Position numbers and translations under genes: made by a program
Assembly (NCBI GenBank): GCA_021732005.1
Contig: JAKFVT010000048.1
Location: 1 to 64,000, forward strand
Source: Mycobacterium sp.
GTDB lineage: Bacteria; Actinomycetota; Actinomycetes; Mycobacteriales; Mycobacteriaceae
DNA length: 64,000 nt
Direction: 5' to 3'
The notes under the pieces: model-generated
Database searches by the model: none
Seen by the model: the letters and a program-made list of their open reading frames with translations, nothing else
Told to the model about the DNA's origin: nothing
In this document: positions 7,348 to 15,515 of the stretch, in pieces
Layout of the letters: each line of letters begins with the position of its first letter
How positions within the stretch are numbered: the first letter of the stretch is position 1

Positions 7348-8609
7348 ATCACTCCCTGAGACTCCAGGTCAGCGATCTCCTCGGACCGCAGGCCCAGAAG
7401 CTCACCGTACACCTCGCCGTTGTGCTGTCCCGGCCGCGACGAGCCCGCAGATCGGATGGTGCCGGGGGATTCCGACAACACCGGAACCACACCCGGTCCC
7501 TTCACATTGCGGCCGATGCGCTCGTCCCAGTGATCGGCGATCATGCCGCGGGACAGGAGCTGCGGGTCGGTGACGACTTCGGCGACAGTGTTGATCGGTC
7601 CGCTGATGACGCCCGCGTCGCTCAGCGTCTCGATGATGATGGCGGGCTCGCGGGCCGCCGCCCAGTCACCGATTATCTTGTCGAGCTCGTCCTGATTGCG
7701 GCCGCGCGCAACATGATTGACGAATCGGTCGTCCTGGGCCAACTCGGGCTGGCCCATCGCTGCGCACAACCGCCGAAAGACGGTGTCCTGGTTGGCGGCG
7801 ATCACCACCCAGCTGCCGTCGGCGCTGCGGTAGATGTTCGACGGGGCGATGCCGTCGAGCCGGGTGCCCGACGGTCCGCGGACCACGCCGCCGATGTCGT
7901 AGTCGGGGATCGTCGACTCCTGCACCGCCAGACACGATTCGGTCAGCGCCGCGTCGACGATCTGCCCCTTACCGGTGACGGTCCGCCGGTACAGCGCCGC
8001 CAGCGCGCCCTGCGCTGCGAACATCCCGGCCAAGCTATCGCCCAGCGACAGCGCCAGGCGCGGCGGCGGCCCACCCGGAAAGCCGTTCATGTGGCGCAAC
8101 CCGCTGGCCGCCTCGGCGACCGAGGCGTAGCCGGCCTTCGCCGACTCCGGACCGGTCTGTCCGTAGCCGGACACCCGGACCAGGATGATGCCCCGATTGC
8201 GTTCGCGCAGAACGTCGTAACCGAGGCCCCACTTCTCCAGCGTGCCGGGCCGGAAGTTCTCGACGATGATGTCGGACTTCTCGACCAGATCGAGGAACAG
8301 GTCGCGGCCGCGGGTTTCCCGGAGGTTGAGGGTTACGGCCTTCTTGTTGCGGGCGTGCACCGTCCAGAAGAAATGGTGGCCGTCCAACTCGGCCTGACCC
8401 CAGGTGCGCAGCGGGTCGGGAGCGCCCGGCGGTTCGACCTTGATCACCTCGGCGCCCATGTCGCCGAGCAGCCGCCCGGCGAACGGTCCGGAGATCAGCG
8501 TGCCGACCTCGATGACCCGGATGCCGTCCAGCGGACCGGTGACAATTCCCGGGTCGCTGCGCTCCTGCCCTCCGTCGGGGCTCAACTCAATCAACCTTCG
8601 CGAAGTCAT
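7344..8609 (-). CDS. CaiB/BaiF family CoA transferase
   Basis: A 421-residue class III CoA transferase. Family features include GPLDGIRVIEVGTLISGPFAGRLLGDMGAEVIKVE near the N-terminus, RNKKAVTLNLR, IIVENFRPGTLEKWGLGYD and LGDSLAGMFAAQGALAALY. It moves CoA between carboxylic acids. The start at ATG 8609 overlaps the end of the preceding hydrolase gene by 23 bases, and its end overlaps the HMG-CoA lyase start. Human SUGCT, in the same family, makes HMG-CoA or glutaryl-CoA from succinyl-CoA; pairing with HMG-CoA lyase suggests a similar donor/acceptor choice, but this is inference. Confidence 0.87.
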   Translation of the reverse strand: MTSRRLIELSPDGGQERSDPGIVTGPLDGIRVIEVGTLISGPFAGRLLGDMGAEVIKVEPPGAPDPLRTWGQAELDGHHFFWTVHARNKKAVTLNLRETRGRDLFLDLVEKSDIIVENFRPGTLEKWGLGYDVLRERNRGIILVRVSGYGQTGPESAKAGYASVAEAASGLRHMNGFPGGPPPRLALSLGDSLAGMFAAQGALAALYRRTVTGKGQIVDAALTESCLAVQESTIPDYDIGGVVRGPSGTRLDGIAPSNIYRSADGSWVVIAANQDTVFRRLCAAMGQPELAQDDRFVNHVARGRNQDELDKIIGDWAAAREPAIIIETLSDAGVISGPINTVAEVVTDPQLLSRGMIADHWDERIGRNVKGPGVVPVLSESPGTIRSAGSSRPGQHNGEVYGELLGLRSEEIADLESQGVI

Positions 8610-9801
8610 GCCGAACCAGCCAGTCCGTGACGATCCCGACGGCCTGGCGCAGTGTCTCCTTCTGATCTGGCCCGGAGTAGTAGTGGTTGGCGCCCGGGAT
8701 CTCGTGCATCTCCTTGTCGGGATGCCCGATGGCCTCGAACAGCCGGCGGGTGTGGCTGGGCGTGCAGGCGTCGTCGGCGAGATTGCCGATGATCAGTGCC
8801 GGCACCGCGATGTCCGGGCCGGCCTTCACGGCGTCACCGTTGGCGTCGTCATAGCTCCACTGTGACAGCCAGCTGCGCAGGGTGCAGAACCGTGCCAGCC
8901 CGACGGGGCTCATGTTGACCACCTGCGGGTCGCCCAGATAGCAGGTGCCGGGTGCGCGCTCGTTGGGATCGACGGTCGGGTCGAGCCAGCGCGGGTCGGC
9001 CATCGTGCCGTGCACGACGAAGCAAAATTCGTCGTCGGGCCGTCCTTGTTCGGACAGTTTCGCCAGTTTTTCTTTGACCCACTTGGTGATTCGCCGGTTC
9101 CGGGCGATCTGCGCCTGGTGGTAGCGCTCCAGGAACTCCGGGGTGTAGGGCGGCTGATTGGGGTTGTCCGGGTTGTACAGGTCGAGTTCGGGATCCCGCT
9201 TGGTCGGGTCGTTTTCGTCGAGGATGGAGGCGTCCATCCACTCGGTCATCGTGCCGTGTCTGCTGATGTGCGCGGCCAGCAGCATGATGCCGTCGGCGGG
9301 CAGCAAGCCGAGCTTGGTCAGATCCGGACCGTCACCGGACGGGCTGGCGGTGATCGTCGGGTGCTGCGCCTGCTGCTGATAGAACACCGACAGCGAGCCG
9401 CCGCCACTCCATCCCGCGAGGACCACTTTGGAATAGCCCAGCCGATTCTTGGCGTCCTTGATGCATTCGCCGAGATCCTCGACCACCTTCTCCATCAGCA
9501 GCCCTGAGTCGGTGCCCCGGAAGCGGCTGTTGCAGTAGATGACGTGATGCCCCGCCCGCGCCAGTGCGTTGATCATCGGCAGGTAGGCGCCACCGCCGAT
9601 CGGGTGCATGAAGACCAGCACGGTGTCTGATGTCGCCGGCCCGGCGGCTCCGGTGTCCGACGGGGTGGTCGGCTTGAGCAGATAGCTTTCCAGCACGACC
9701 AGCTCCGCGACGCCGCCGTAGACGTCCCGGACAGCTGAAGTGTTCTGGTAGGCAATCAAATACGGGATGCGCTCATAGGCGCGCTTGACCGGCGTGACCA
9801 T
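8587..9801 (-). CDS. alpha/beta hydrolase
   Basis: A 404-residue alpha/beta hydrolase without a signal peptide. The oxyanion region VLVFMHPIGGGAYLPM and the nucleophile elbow VVLAGWSGGGSLSVF (GWSGG) are clear; a late VPALIIGNLADDACTP and PGANHYYSG supply a likely acid and histidine. It is longer than typical members because of a large insert between elbow and acid. The start shares one base with the stop of the dioxygenase-like gene (TGATG), so it is the second gene of a four-gene operon. A ring-cleavage product or ester substrate is plausible. Confidence 0.83.
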   Translation of the reverse strand: MVTPVKRAYERIPYLIAYQNTSAVRDVYGGVAELVVLESYLLKPTTPSDTGAAGPATSDTVLVFMHPIGGGAYLPMINALARAGHHVIYCNSRFRGTDSGLLMEKVVEDLGECIKDAKNRLGYSKVVLAGWSGGGSLSVFYQQQAQHPTITASPSGDGPDLTKLGLLPADGIMLLAAHISRHGTMTEWMDASILDENDPTKRDPELDLYNPDNPNQPPYTPEFLERYHQAQIARNRRITKWVKEKLAKLSEQGRPDDEFCFVVHGTMADPRWLDPTVDPNERAPGTCYLGDPQVVNMSPVGLARFCTLRSWLSQWSYDDANGDAVKAGPDIAVPALIIGNLADDACTPSHTRRLFEAIGHPDKEMHEIPGANHYYSGPDQKETLRQAVGIVTDWLVRHDFAKVD

Positions 9802-10925
9802 CAGTGTTGCCCCAGATCGTTGGCCAGAACTTCGGGTGACGGCACCAAACGCCTCCGGGTGTCGATCGCGATGACCTTCCAGTCCACGCGGGTGAAATCG
9901 TCGAACTTCCGCCGGGCTCGTTCGCGGGCCTTCTCCGGCGCGCCGTGGTGCACGCCCTGCGGGGCGTGGCTGATCAGTCCGGGTGGCATCGGGATGCCGT
10001 AGAGCGAGCCGCCGTGGAAGAAGGCGATCTCGTCGAAGTCGACGTTGCGGTGATACCAGGGCGTGCGTTCGGTGCCGGGCACCGATTCGGCCGGCTTCGG
10101 TAGGAAGTTGCAGACGTAGACACCCGTCGCCTCCATGAACAGGTGGACCATCGGCGGCAGGTGGACGCTGTCGGAGGTGATGACGTTGTAGTCGTCGATG
10201 TTGAAGGTGAAGGCGTAGTTGTCGCCGCGCCAGCCCTCGACGTCGATCGGGTTGTGCGGATAGCGCAGAGTCGTGGTCTCCACGCCGTCGATCGGGCGGT
10301 GATACAGCCGCACCTCGTACTCACCGTCGGTGTGGGGACCGTCGCCGTCGTCGATCGGCGCCGGGTCCGGGACGACCGCCTGAGACGGGTCGAAGGGCCA
10401 GTGCCGCCCCAGCGGGCCCGCCGGCGGCACCCGGAACTCGTCGGTGGCCTCGATCATCAGCCAGGTGCTCTCAGGGCTCTGCGTGGACGGCACCTGCCGC
10501 CACGTGCACGCCTTCGGGATGTAGATCCAGTCGCCGGTGCGGTAGTCCAGCGGTCCGAACTCGGTTTCCAGGCGCCCGGCGCCTTCATGGACGAAGCACA
10601 GCAGGTCGCCGTCGACGTAGCGCGCATAGAACGGCATGGCGGCCTCGCGTCGACTCAGTGAGATGCGGCAGTCGTCATTGGAGAAAAGGAGCAGGGGAGT
10701 GCCCGCGGGGTCGGTCGCGTCGCTCGGTTTGAGCTCACCGGAGAGAAGATCGAGCGGACGCAGGGGGCCGCTGGCACGAAATGTCGTGGGATCGTTACGA
10801 CGGTAGATATTGGCGGTGCGGCCGGTGAATCCGCCCCGGCCCAGTTCGTCATCTTTGAGGCCGTCGAGATCGGCGTGGATTCGCCGTGGAGTGGTGCCTT
10901 TGCGCAGGTGAGTAAAGGATTCCAT
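9801..10925 (-). CDS. homogentisate 1,2-dioxygenase family protein
   Basis: A 374-residue cupin of the homogentisate dioxygenase (HGD) family, shorter than the usual 430-445 residues. The N-terminal cupin includes LLCFVHEGAGRLETEFGPLDYRTGDWIYIPK. The C-terminal half contains PWYHRNVDFDEIAFFHGGSLYG and GLISHAPQGVHHGAP, which carry the His/Glu ligands of the non-haem iron. HGD opens the ring of homogentisate to maleylacetoacetate. No maleylacetoacetate isomerase or fumarylacetoacetase is in the window, so the natural substrate may differ. It is the first gene of the operon with hydrolase, CoA transferase and HMG-CoA lyase. Confidence 0.85.
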   Translation of the reverse strand: MESFTHLRKGTTPRRIHADLDGLKDDELGRGGFTGRTANIYRRNDPTTFRASGPLRPLDLLSGELKPSDATDPAGTPLLLFSNDDCRISLSRREAAMPFYARYVDGDLLCFVHEGAGRLETEFGPLDYRTGDWIYIPKACTWRQVPSTQSPESTWLMIEATDEFRVPPAGPLGRHWPFDPSQAVVPDPAPIDDGDGPHTDGEYEVRLYHRPIDGVETTTLRYPHNPIDVEGWRGDNYAFTFNIDDYNVITSDSVHLPPMVHLFMEATGVYVCNFLPKPAESVPGTERTPWYHRNVDFDEIAFFHGGSLYGIPMPPGLISHAPQGVHHGAPEKARERARRKFDDFTRVDWKVIAIDTRRRLVPSPEVLANDLGQH

Positions 10926-10965
10926 GGAATCTCCCGAGATCGGCGTCGAGGTGCTGGCAAGCGGA

Positions 10966-10996
10966 AAACTAAAAGTGACATTAGTTTTTGTTCAAC
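10966..10996. promoter_or_regulatory. probable TetR operator, site B
   Basis: Upstream of the dioxygenase-like operon. It contains the inverted repeat AAAACTAA, an 8-base spacer, and TTAGTTTT (10965-10988), followed by TGTTCAAC. Over about 31 bases it closely matches site A at 4968-4999. This suggests one regulator, most simply the TetR encoded at 4282-4941, for both operons. Confidence 0.65.
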
Positions 10997-11116
10997 CCCG
11001 TGACAACCCCCAACCAACGAGTTGGGTAACGTGGCGGACTTTCACAGGTTCGAGACGACGTGTTTTACTCAACTCTGAATCCGAGAACCGGGGTCATAGA
11101 AAGCTGGGGTGGATTG

Positions 11117-12100
11117 GTGAAGTCCTTGTTTGACAAGGTGCGCGGCTGGCCGCGTCGATTGGCAGTCGCTGCTGTCGCGGCGGCGGCTCTTCCGGGCCTG
11201 ATCGGCCTGGTCGGAGAATCGGCAACTGCGAGTGCGTTCTCCCGTCCGGGGCTCCCGGTGGAGTACTTGATGGTTCCGTCGCCCGCGATGGGTCACGACA
11301 TCAAGATCCAGTTCCAGAGCGGCGGCCCGAACTCGCCCGCCGTCTACCTGCTCGACGGCCTGCGTGCGCAGGACGACTTCAACGGCTGGGACATCAACAC
11401 CCAGGCGTTCGAGTGGTACTACCAGTCCGGCCTGTCGATCATCATGCCGGTCGGCGGACAGTCCAGCTTCTACGCCGACTGGTACTCGCCGGCGTGCAGC
11501 AAGACCGGTTGCCAGACCTACAAGTGGGAGACCTTCCTGACGCAGGAGCTGCCGCAGTGGCTCCAGGCCAACCGGGACGTCAAGCCCACCGGCAGCGCCG
11601 CGATCGGTCTGTCGATGGCCGGCTCGGCCTCGCTGATCCTGTCGGTGTACCACCCGCAGCAGTTCATCTACGCCGGCTCGATGTCGGGCTTCCTGAACCC
11701 GTCTGAGGGTTCGTGGCCGTTCCTGATCAACCTGTCGATGGGTGATGCCGGCGGCTTCAAGGCCAACGACATGTGGGGCCCGACGCAGGATCCGAACAGT
11801 GGCTGGAAGCGCAACGACCCGATGGTCCAGATCCCCACGATCGTGGCCAACGGCACCCGCATCTGGATCTACTGCGGTAACGGCCAGCCCAACGAGCTCG
11901 GCGGCGGCGATCTGCCCGCCACCTTCCTCGAGGGTCTGACGATTCGCACCAACGAGACCTTCCGCGACAACTACATCGCCGCGGGCGGCAAGAACGGTGT
12001 GTTCAACTTCCCCGACAACGGCACCCACAACTGGGCCTACTGGGGTCGTGAGCTTCAGGCGATGAAGCCCGACCTGCAGAAGTACCTGGGCGCCGCGTAA
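11117..12100 (+). CDS. antigen 85 complex mycolyltransferase
   Basis: A secreted mycolyltransferase of the antigen 85 family, which transfers mycolic acids between trehalose monomycolates and onto arabinogalactan. The precursor from GTG 11117 is 327 residues: a basic start, a hydrophobic segment (LAVAAVAAAALPGLIGL), then cleavage before FSRPGLPVEYLMVPS. Visible motifs are YLLDGLRAQDDFNGWDINT, the fibronectin-binding stretch and the catalytic GLSMAGS (Ser166 of the precursor), NETFRDN (Glu) and NGTHNWAYWG (His). The N-terminus most resembles FbpB, but I do not assign a letter. GTG was chosen to give a normal signal peptide; an upstream ATG at 11060 is possible. A strong terminator follows. Confidence 0.93.
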   Translation: MKSLFDKVRGWPRRLAVAAVAAAALPGLIGLVGESATASAFSRPGLPVEYLMVPSPAMGHDIKIQFQSGGPNSPAVYLLDGLRAQDDFNGWDINTQAFEWYYQSGLSIIMPVGGQSSFYADWYSPACSKTGCQTYKWETFLTQELPQWLQANRDVKPTGSAAIGLSMAGSASLILSVYHPQQFIYAGSMSGFLNPSEGSWPFLINLSMGDAGGFKANDMWGPTQDPNSGWKRNDPMVQIPTIVANGTRIWIYCGNGQPNELGGGDLPATFLEGLTIRTNETFRDNYIAAGGKNGVFNFPDNGTHNWAYWGRELQAMKPDLQKYLGAA

Positions 12101-12113
12101 CGCGGTCGTAAGT

Positions 12114-12157
12114 CAACAAAGCGGGCCACCGGCGAAAACCGGTGGCCCGCTTTGTTG
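12114..12157. terminator. bidirectional intrinsic terminator
   Basis: A perfect 19-base inverted repeat (arm CAACAAAGCGGGCCACCGG, 12114-12132 and 12139-12157) around the 6-base loop CGAAAA. The arm ends in TTTGTTG on the right and begins CAACAAA on the left, so it can stop transcription of both the antigen 85 gene and the convergent fadB4. Confidence 0.9.
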
Positions 12158-12162
12158 TTCGT

Positions 12163-13161
12163 TCAGAAGCCGCCGGCGACCCGCACCACCGCACGGCCCG
12201 AGTACTTGCCGGCCCGCACCTGGTCGATCACTTCGATGACGTCCTTGACGTCGACCTCGTGCGTGACATCGTCGAGGTGGCGCGGCTTGCGCTCACCGCC
12301 CAGACGCTCCCACAGGGCCCGGCGCGGACCGATGGGCAGCAGCACCGAGTCGATGCCCAGCAGTGACACCCCGCGCAGGATGAACGGCAACACCGTCGTA
12401 TTGAGCCCCGGACCACCCGTCAGGCCGCTGGCCGCGACGGCGCCGCCATATTCCAGAGTGCTGATCACATCGGCCAGGGTGGCCCCGCCGACGCAGTCGA
12501 CGGCACCCGCCCAGCGAGCCTTGCCCAGCGGGCGCGGCTTGGCGTCGGGGTCCTCGGGCAGGCGTGCGATGACGTCCGCGGCGCCGAGGGCTTTGAGGTG
12601 GTCGGCCGCCTCGGCCTTGCCGGTGGAGGCCACCACCTGAAATCCGGCGGTCGCGAGGAGGTCCACACTGACCGATCCGACACCGCCGGTGGCGCCGGTG
12701 ACGACGATCGGGCCGTCCTGGGGGGTGATGCCATGGGCGATCAGCGCCTCCACGCTCAGCGCGGCGGTGAAGCCTGCGGTCCCGATCGCCGCGCCTTCCC
12801 GTGGTGTCAGCGAGCCCAACGCGACAACCTGATCGGCGGGCAGTCGGACGTACTCGGCGTAGCCGCCGTGGTGGCCGGTCCCGATCGCGTAGCCGTGCGC
12901 CAAGACCTGATCACCGACGGCGAAGTCCGGGGAGGCGGACTCCACTACCTCGCCGGTGAGGTCGATGCCGGGCACGATCGGGTAGTCCCGGACGACTCCG
13001 CCGCGCGGGGTCAGCGCGAGCGCGTCTTTGTAGTTGACGCTGGAATAGGCGACCCGGATCGTCACGTCGCCGGGCGGAAGTTCGGAGGCGTCGAGTGTCT
13101 CGATCGACGCGGTGATCTGATCGCCGTCCTGACGGGCCAGCAGTGCCTGATAAGAATCCAT
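12163..13161 (-). CDS. fadB4: FadB4-like NADPH quinone/acryloyl-CoA reductase (MDR family)
   Basis: A 332-residue zinc-less medium-chain dehydrogenase/reductase. From ATG 13161 it begins MDSYQALLARQDGDQITASI and carries GVVRDYPIVPGIDLTGEV and the NADPH site VTGATGGVGSVSVDLLA. The ending RHLDDVTHEVDVKDVIEVIDQVRAGKYSGRAVV is typical of the AcuI/YhdH acryloyl-CoA reductase branch, which includes Rv3141 FadB4. It reduces an enoyl-CoA or quinone C=C bond with NADPH. The open frame extends further upstream, but that part lacks similarity and overlaps the TetR gene. It matches the gene order expected between the nuo-linked receiver and fadE23. Confidence 0.87.
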   Translation of the reverse strand: MDSYQALLARQDGDQITASIETLDASELPPGDVTIRVAYSSVNYKDALALTPRGGVVRDYPIVPGIDLTGEVVESASPDFAVGDQVLAHGYAIGTGHHGGYAEYVRLPADQVVALGSLTPREGAAIGTAGFTAALSVEALIAHGITPQDGPIVVTGATGGVGSVSVDLLATAGFQVVASTGKAEAADHLKALGAADVIARLPEDPDAKPRPLGKARWAGAVDCVGGATLADVISTLEYGGAVAASGLTGGPGLNTTVLPFILRGVSLLGIDSVLLPIGPRRALWERLGGERKPRHLDDVTHEVDVKDVIEVIDQVRAGKYSGRAVVRVAGGF

Positions 13162-13199
13162 GCCAAGACGGTAGCGCCCACCGACGGGCCACAGACGGG

Positions 13200-13793
13200 C
13201 TACCGACGGGCCGCCTCGTAGCCGGTGGTGAACCACCGGACCGTTCGTTCGATGGTGGGCAGGATGTCGGTGATGGCGATCTCGCCGGCCGCAAAGCGTC
13301 CGGAAAGGCCGAAAATCACGGTGGCCAAGACGGTGTCGAGATCGGCGACGAAGTCCTCGTCGACGCCGTCGAGCACTTCCATCGCCGCGGGGACGACGTT
13401 GTCGAGCCCGCGGTGCAGCAGCAGTTCGCGCCCGGTGGCCGATCGGGAGCGGTAGTAGGCCTTGAGCATCTCTGGATGTCGTTCCCACGGCTCGAAGATG
13501 GTTCCCAGGACGCGCATCATCCCGTCGTAGAGCGACTCGTCGGGATCGCGGTGCTGGACACTGAGGCCCGCGTACCGGTGCTCGTCCATCCACGACTCGA
13601 GCGCGGCGAGGATCAGGTGGTCGCGGGTGGGGTAGCGCTTGTAGATCGTGGTCAGCGAGGTGCGCGAGCGCCTGGCGACCTCGCGCAGCTGGACGGCGTC
13701 GTATCCCTGCGTCTCGAGGATGTCGACGACGATGTCGATGATGCGGTCACGTGTGTCGACCGCGGTGTCGATCCCCTTCTCAGTCCTGTCCAC
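13200..13793 (-). CDS. TetR family regulator of the adjacent SDR operon
   Basis: A 197-residue TetR repressor starting at GTG 13793. The helix-turn-helix is IIDIVVDILETQGYDAVQLREVARRS followed by TSLTTIYKRYPTRDHLI. The C-terminal ligand domain includes YAGLSVQHRDPDESLYDGMMRVLG. It is transcribed divergently from the mycofactocin-coupled dehydrogenase at 13867. The 73-base gap holds two near-identical 15-base palindromes (13814-13828 and 13836-13850), which are the obvious binding sites, so it should control both its own gene and the SDR/aldehyde dehydrogenase operon. Confidence 0.9.
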   Translation of the reverse strand: MDRTEKGIDTAVDTRDRIIDIVVDILETQGYDAVQLREVARRSRTSLTTIYKRYPTRDHLILAALESWMDEHRYAGLSVQHRDPDESLYDGMMRVLGTIFEPWERHPEMLKAYYRSRSATGRELLLHRGLDNVVPAAMEVLDGVDEDFVADLDTVLATVIFGLSGRFAAGEIAITDILPTIERTVRWFTTGYEAARR

Positions 13794-13813
13794 GAATGCC
13801 CTTGCCGTAGCGG

Positions 13814-13850
13814 AGTAACGCGGTTACTCTACCCCAGTAACACGGTTACT
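13814..13850. promoter_or_regulatory. tandem TetR operators
   Basis: Two palindromes of the form AGTAACnCGGTTACT: 13814-13828 (centre GCG) and 13836-13850 (centre ACG). Their centres are 22 bases apart, about two helical turns, so two repressor dimers could bind the same face. They lie between divergent TetR and SDR genes. Confidence 0.85.
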
Positions 13851-13866
13851 GGGTGGAGGCATAGGC

Positions 13867-14697
13867 ATGGGATCGCTAGACGGCAAGGTCGCGTTCATCA
13901 CGGGTGTTGCCCGTGGGCAAGGCCGGAGTCACGCAATTCGGCTGGCCGCCGAGGGGGCCAGCATCATCGGTGTCGACATCTGCGCCGACATCCCCTCCAA
14001 CGGCTATCCGATGGCCAGCCGCGCCGAGCTCGACGAAACCGTCGAGCTGGTGGAAGCCAAGGGCGGCAAGATGATTGCGGCAGTCGCCGATGTCCGTGAC
14101 TTCCACGCGCTGAAAGCCGCGCTGGACGCCGGCGTCGAGCAGTTCGGTCGTCTCGACATTGTCTGCGCCAACGCCGGCATCGCCACCATGGCCTTCCGTG
14201 AGTTGACGATCGACGAAGAGCTCGAGCAGTGGACCGATGTGCTCAACGTGAACCTCGTCGGTGCGTTCCACACCGCCAAGGCCGCGATCCCGCACCTGAT
14301 CGCCGGGCAACGGGGCGGGTCGATCGTGTTCACCAGCTCGACCGCCGGACTGCGGGGATTCGGTGGCCTGCAAGGTGGCGGACTGGGATACGCGGCCTCC
14401 AAGCACGGCCTTGTCGGACTGATGCGGACGTTGTCCAATGCGCTTGCACCGCAGAGCATTCGGGTCAACACCGTGCATCCCACCGCGGTACGCACCATGA
14501 TGGCCGTCAATCCCGCGATGACCGCCTTTCTGGAGAACTACCCCGGCGGCGGACCGCACCTGCAGAACCCCATGCCGGTGGACCTCCTCGAACCGGAGGA
14601 CATCAGCGCGGCGATCGCCTACCTGGTCAGCGATGAGGCCAAATACGTCACCGGGGTGACCTTCCCCGTCGACGCCGGATTCACCAACAAACTCTAG
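13867..14697 (+). CDS. mycofactocin-coupled SDR family oxidoreductase 1
   Basis: A 276-residue short-chain dehydrogenase. The pattern GKVAFITGVARGQGRSHAIR, then GVDICADI, then the insert YPMASRAELDETVELVEAKGGKM is that of mycofactocin-coupled SDRs, whose NAD cofactor is bound so tightly that electrons pass to the redox peptide cofactor mycofactocin. Catalytic Ser lies in IVFTSSTAGLRG and Tyr/Lys in LGYAASKHGLVG. A ribosome-binding GGAGG is seven bases before ATG 13867. It is the first gene of an operon with a second SDR, a carboxymuconolactone decarboxylase and an aldehyde dehydrogenase. The alcohol substrate is unknown. Confidence 0.9.
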   Translation: MGSLDGKVAFITGVARGQGRSHAIRLAAEGASIIGVDICADIPSNGYPMASRAELDETVELVEAKGGKMIAAVADVRDFHALKAALDAGVEQFGRLDIVCANAGIATMAFRELTIDEELEQWTDVLNVNLVGAFHTAKAAIPHLIAGQRGGSIVFTSSTAGLRGFGGLQGGGLGYAASKHGLVGLMRTLSNALAPQSIRVNTVHPTAVRTMMAVNPAMTAFLENYPGGGPHLQNPMPVDLLEPEDISAAIAYLVSDEAKYVTGVTFPVDAGFTNKL

Positions 14698-14705
14698 GAA
14701 CTTTT

Positions 14706-15515
14706 GTGACACACACTGGACGGGTCGCCGGTAAACGGGTCTTGGTCACCGGGGCTGCCCGCGGGATGGGCCGCAGCCATGCTGTGCGGCTGGCCGAAGA
14801 GGGTGCCGACCTGATCCTGGTGGACATCTGTGAGTCGTTGCCGGAGTTGGAATATCCGCTGTCGACCCGGGAGGAGCTGGATGAGACTGTCCAGCTGGTC
14901 GAGAAATTCGGCCGACGAGCGGAGAGGTACGTCGTCGACATCCGGGATGCGGTGGCGCTGGCCGAGGCGGTCAACTGCGGTGTCGAGCAGCTCGGCGGGC
15001 TGGACGCCGCCGTGTCCAACGCGGGTGTGCTCACGGCGGGGACCTGGGACACCACCACGCCGGAACAATGGCGAACGGTCGTGGATGTCAACCTCATCGG
15101 AACATGGAATACCTGCGCCGCGGCGCTGCCGCACCTGGTCGATCACGGTGGGAGCCTGGTCAATATCAGCTCGGCGGCCGGGATCAAGGGCTCGCCGCTG
15201 CACCTTCCCTACACAGCAGCCAAACATGGTGTCGTCGGGCTGAGCCGAGCGCTGGCCAACGAGCTTGCCGCGGTCAGTGTTCGAGTCAATACGGTGCACC
15301 CGACCGGTGTGGAGACCGGCATGCAACCCGCGTCTCTGCATGGTCTGCTTCGAGAGGGCCGGGCCGACCTTGCTCCGATCTTCCAGAATGCCCTGCCCAT
15401 CGTCATGGCCGAAGCGATCGACATCAGCAATGCGGTGCTCTATCTGGTCTCGGACGAATCCCGCTACGTGACCGGCACCGAGCTCAAGGTCGACGCGGGG
15501 GTCACGATCCGATGA
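14706..15515 (+). CDS. mycofactocin-coupled SDR family oxidoreductase 2
   Basis: A 269-residue SDR starting at GTG 14706. It shows GKRVLVTGAARGMGRSHAVR, LVDICESLPELEYPLSTREE, NAGV, LVNISSAAGIKG and the catalytic LPYTAAKHGVVG. The insert after strand 2 places it in the same mycofactocin-associated subfamily as its neighbour, although it is shorter. The gene starts eight bases after SDR 1 and its TGA overlaps the ATG of the next gene (ATGA). It probably oxidises a related intermediate of the same pathway. Confidence 0.87.
   Translation: MTHTGRVAGKRVLVTGAARGMGRSHAVRLAEEGADLILVDICESLPELEYPLSTREELDETVQLVEKFGRRAERYVVDIRDAVALAEAVNCGVEQLGGLDAAVSNAGVLTAGTWDTTTPEQWRTVVDVNLIGTWNTCAAALPHLVDHGGSLVNISSAAGIKGSPLHLPYTAAKHGVVGLSRALANELAAVSVRVNTVHPTGVETGMQPASLHGLLREGRADLAPIFQNALPIVMAEAIDISNAVLYLVSDESRYVTGTELKVDAGVTIR

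Noticed and set aside
11060..11116. Earlier ATG 11060 for antigen 85
   Set aside because: It would put 19 polar residues before a normal signal peptide; GTG 11117 fits family length better, although not proven.
12163..13593. 476-residue protein covering fadB4 and upstream DNA
   Set aside because: The extra N-terminal part is basic, low-quality and overlaps the TetR gene; similarity starts at ATG 13161.
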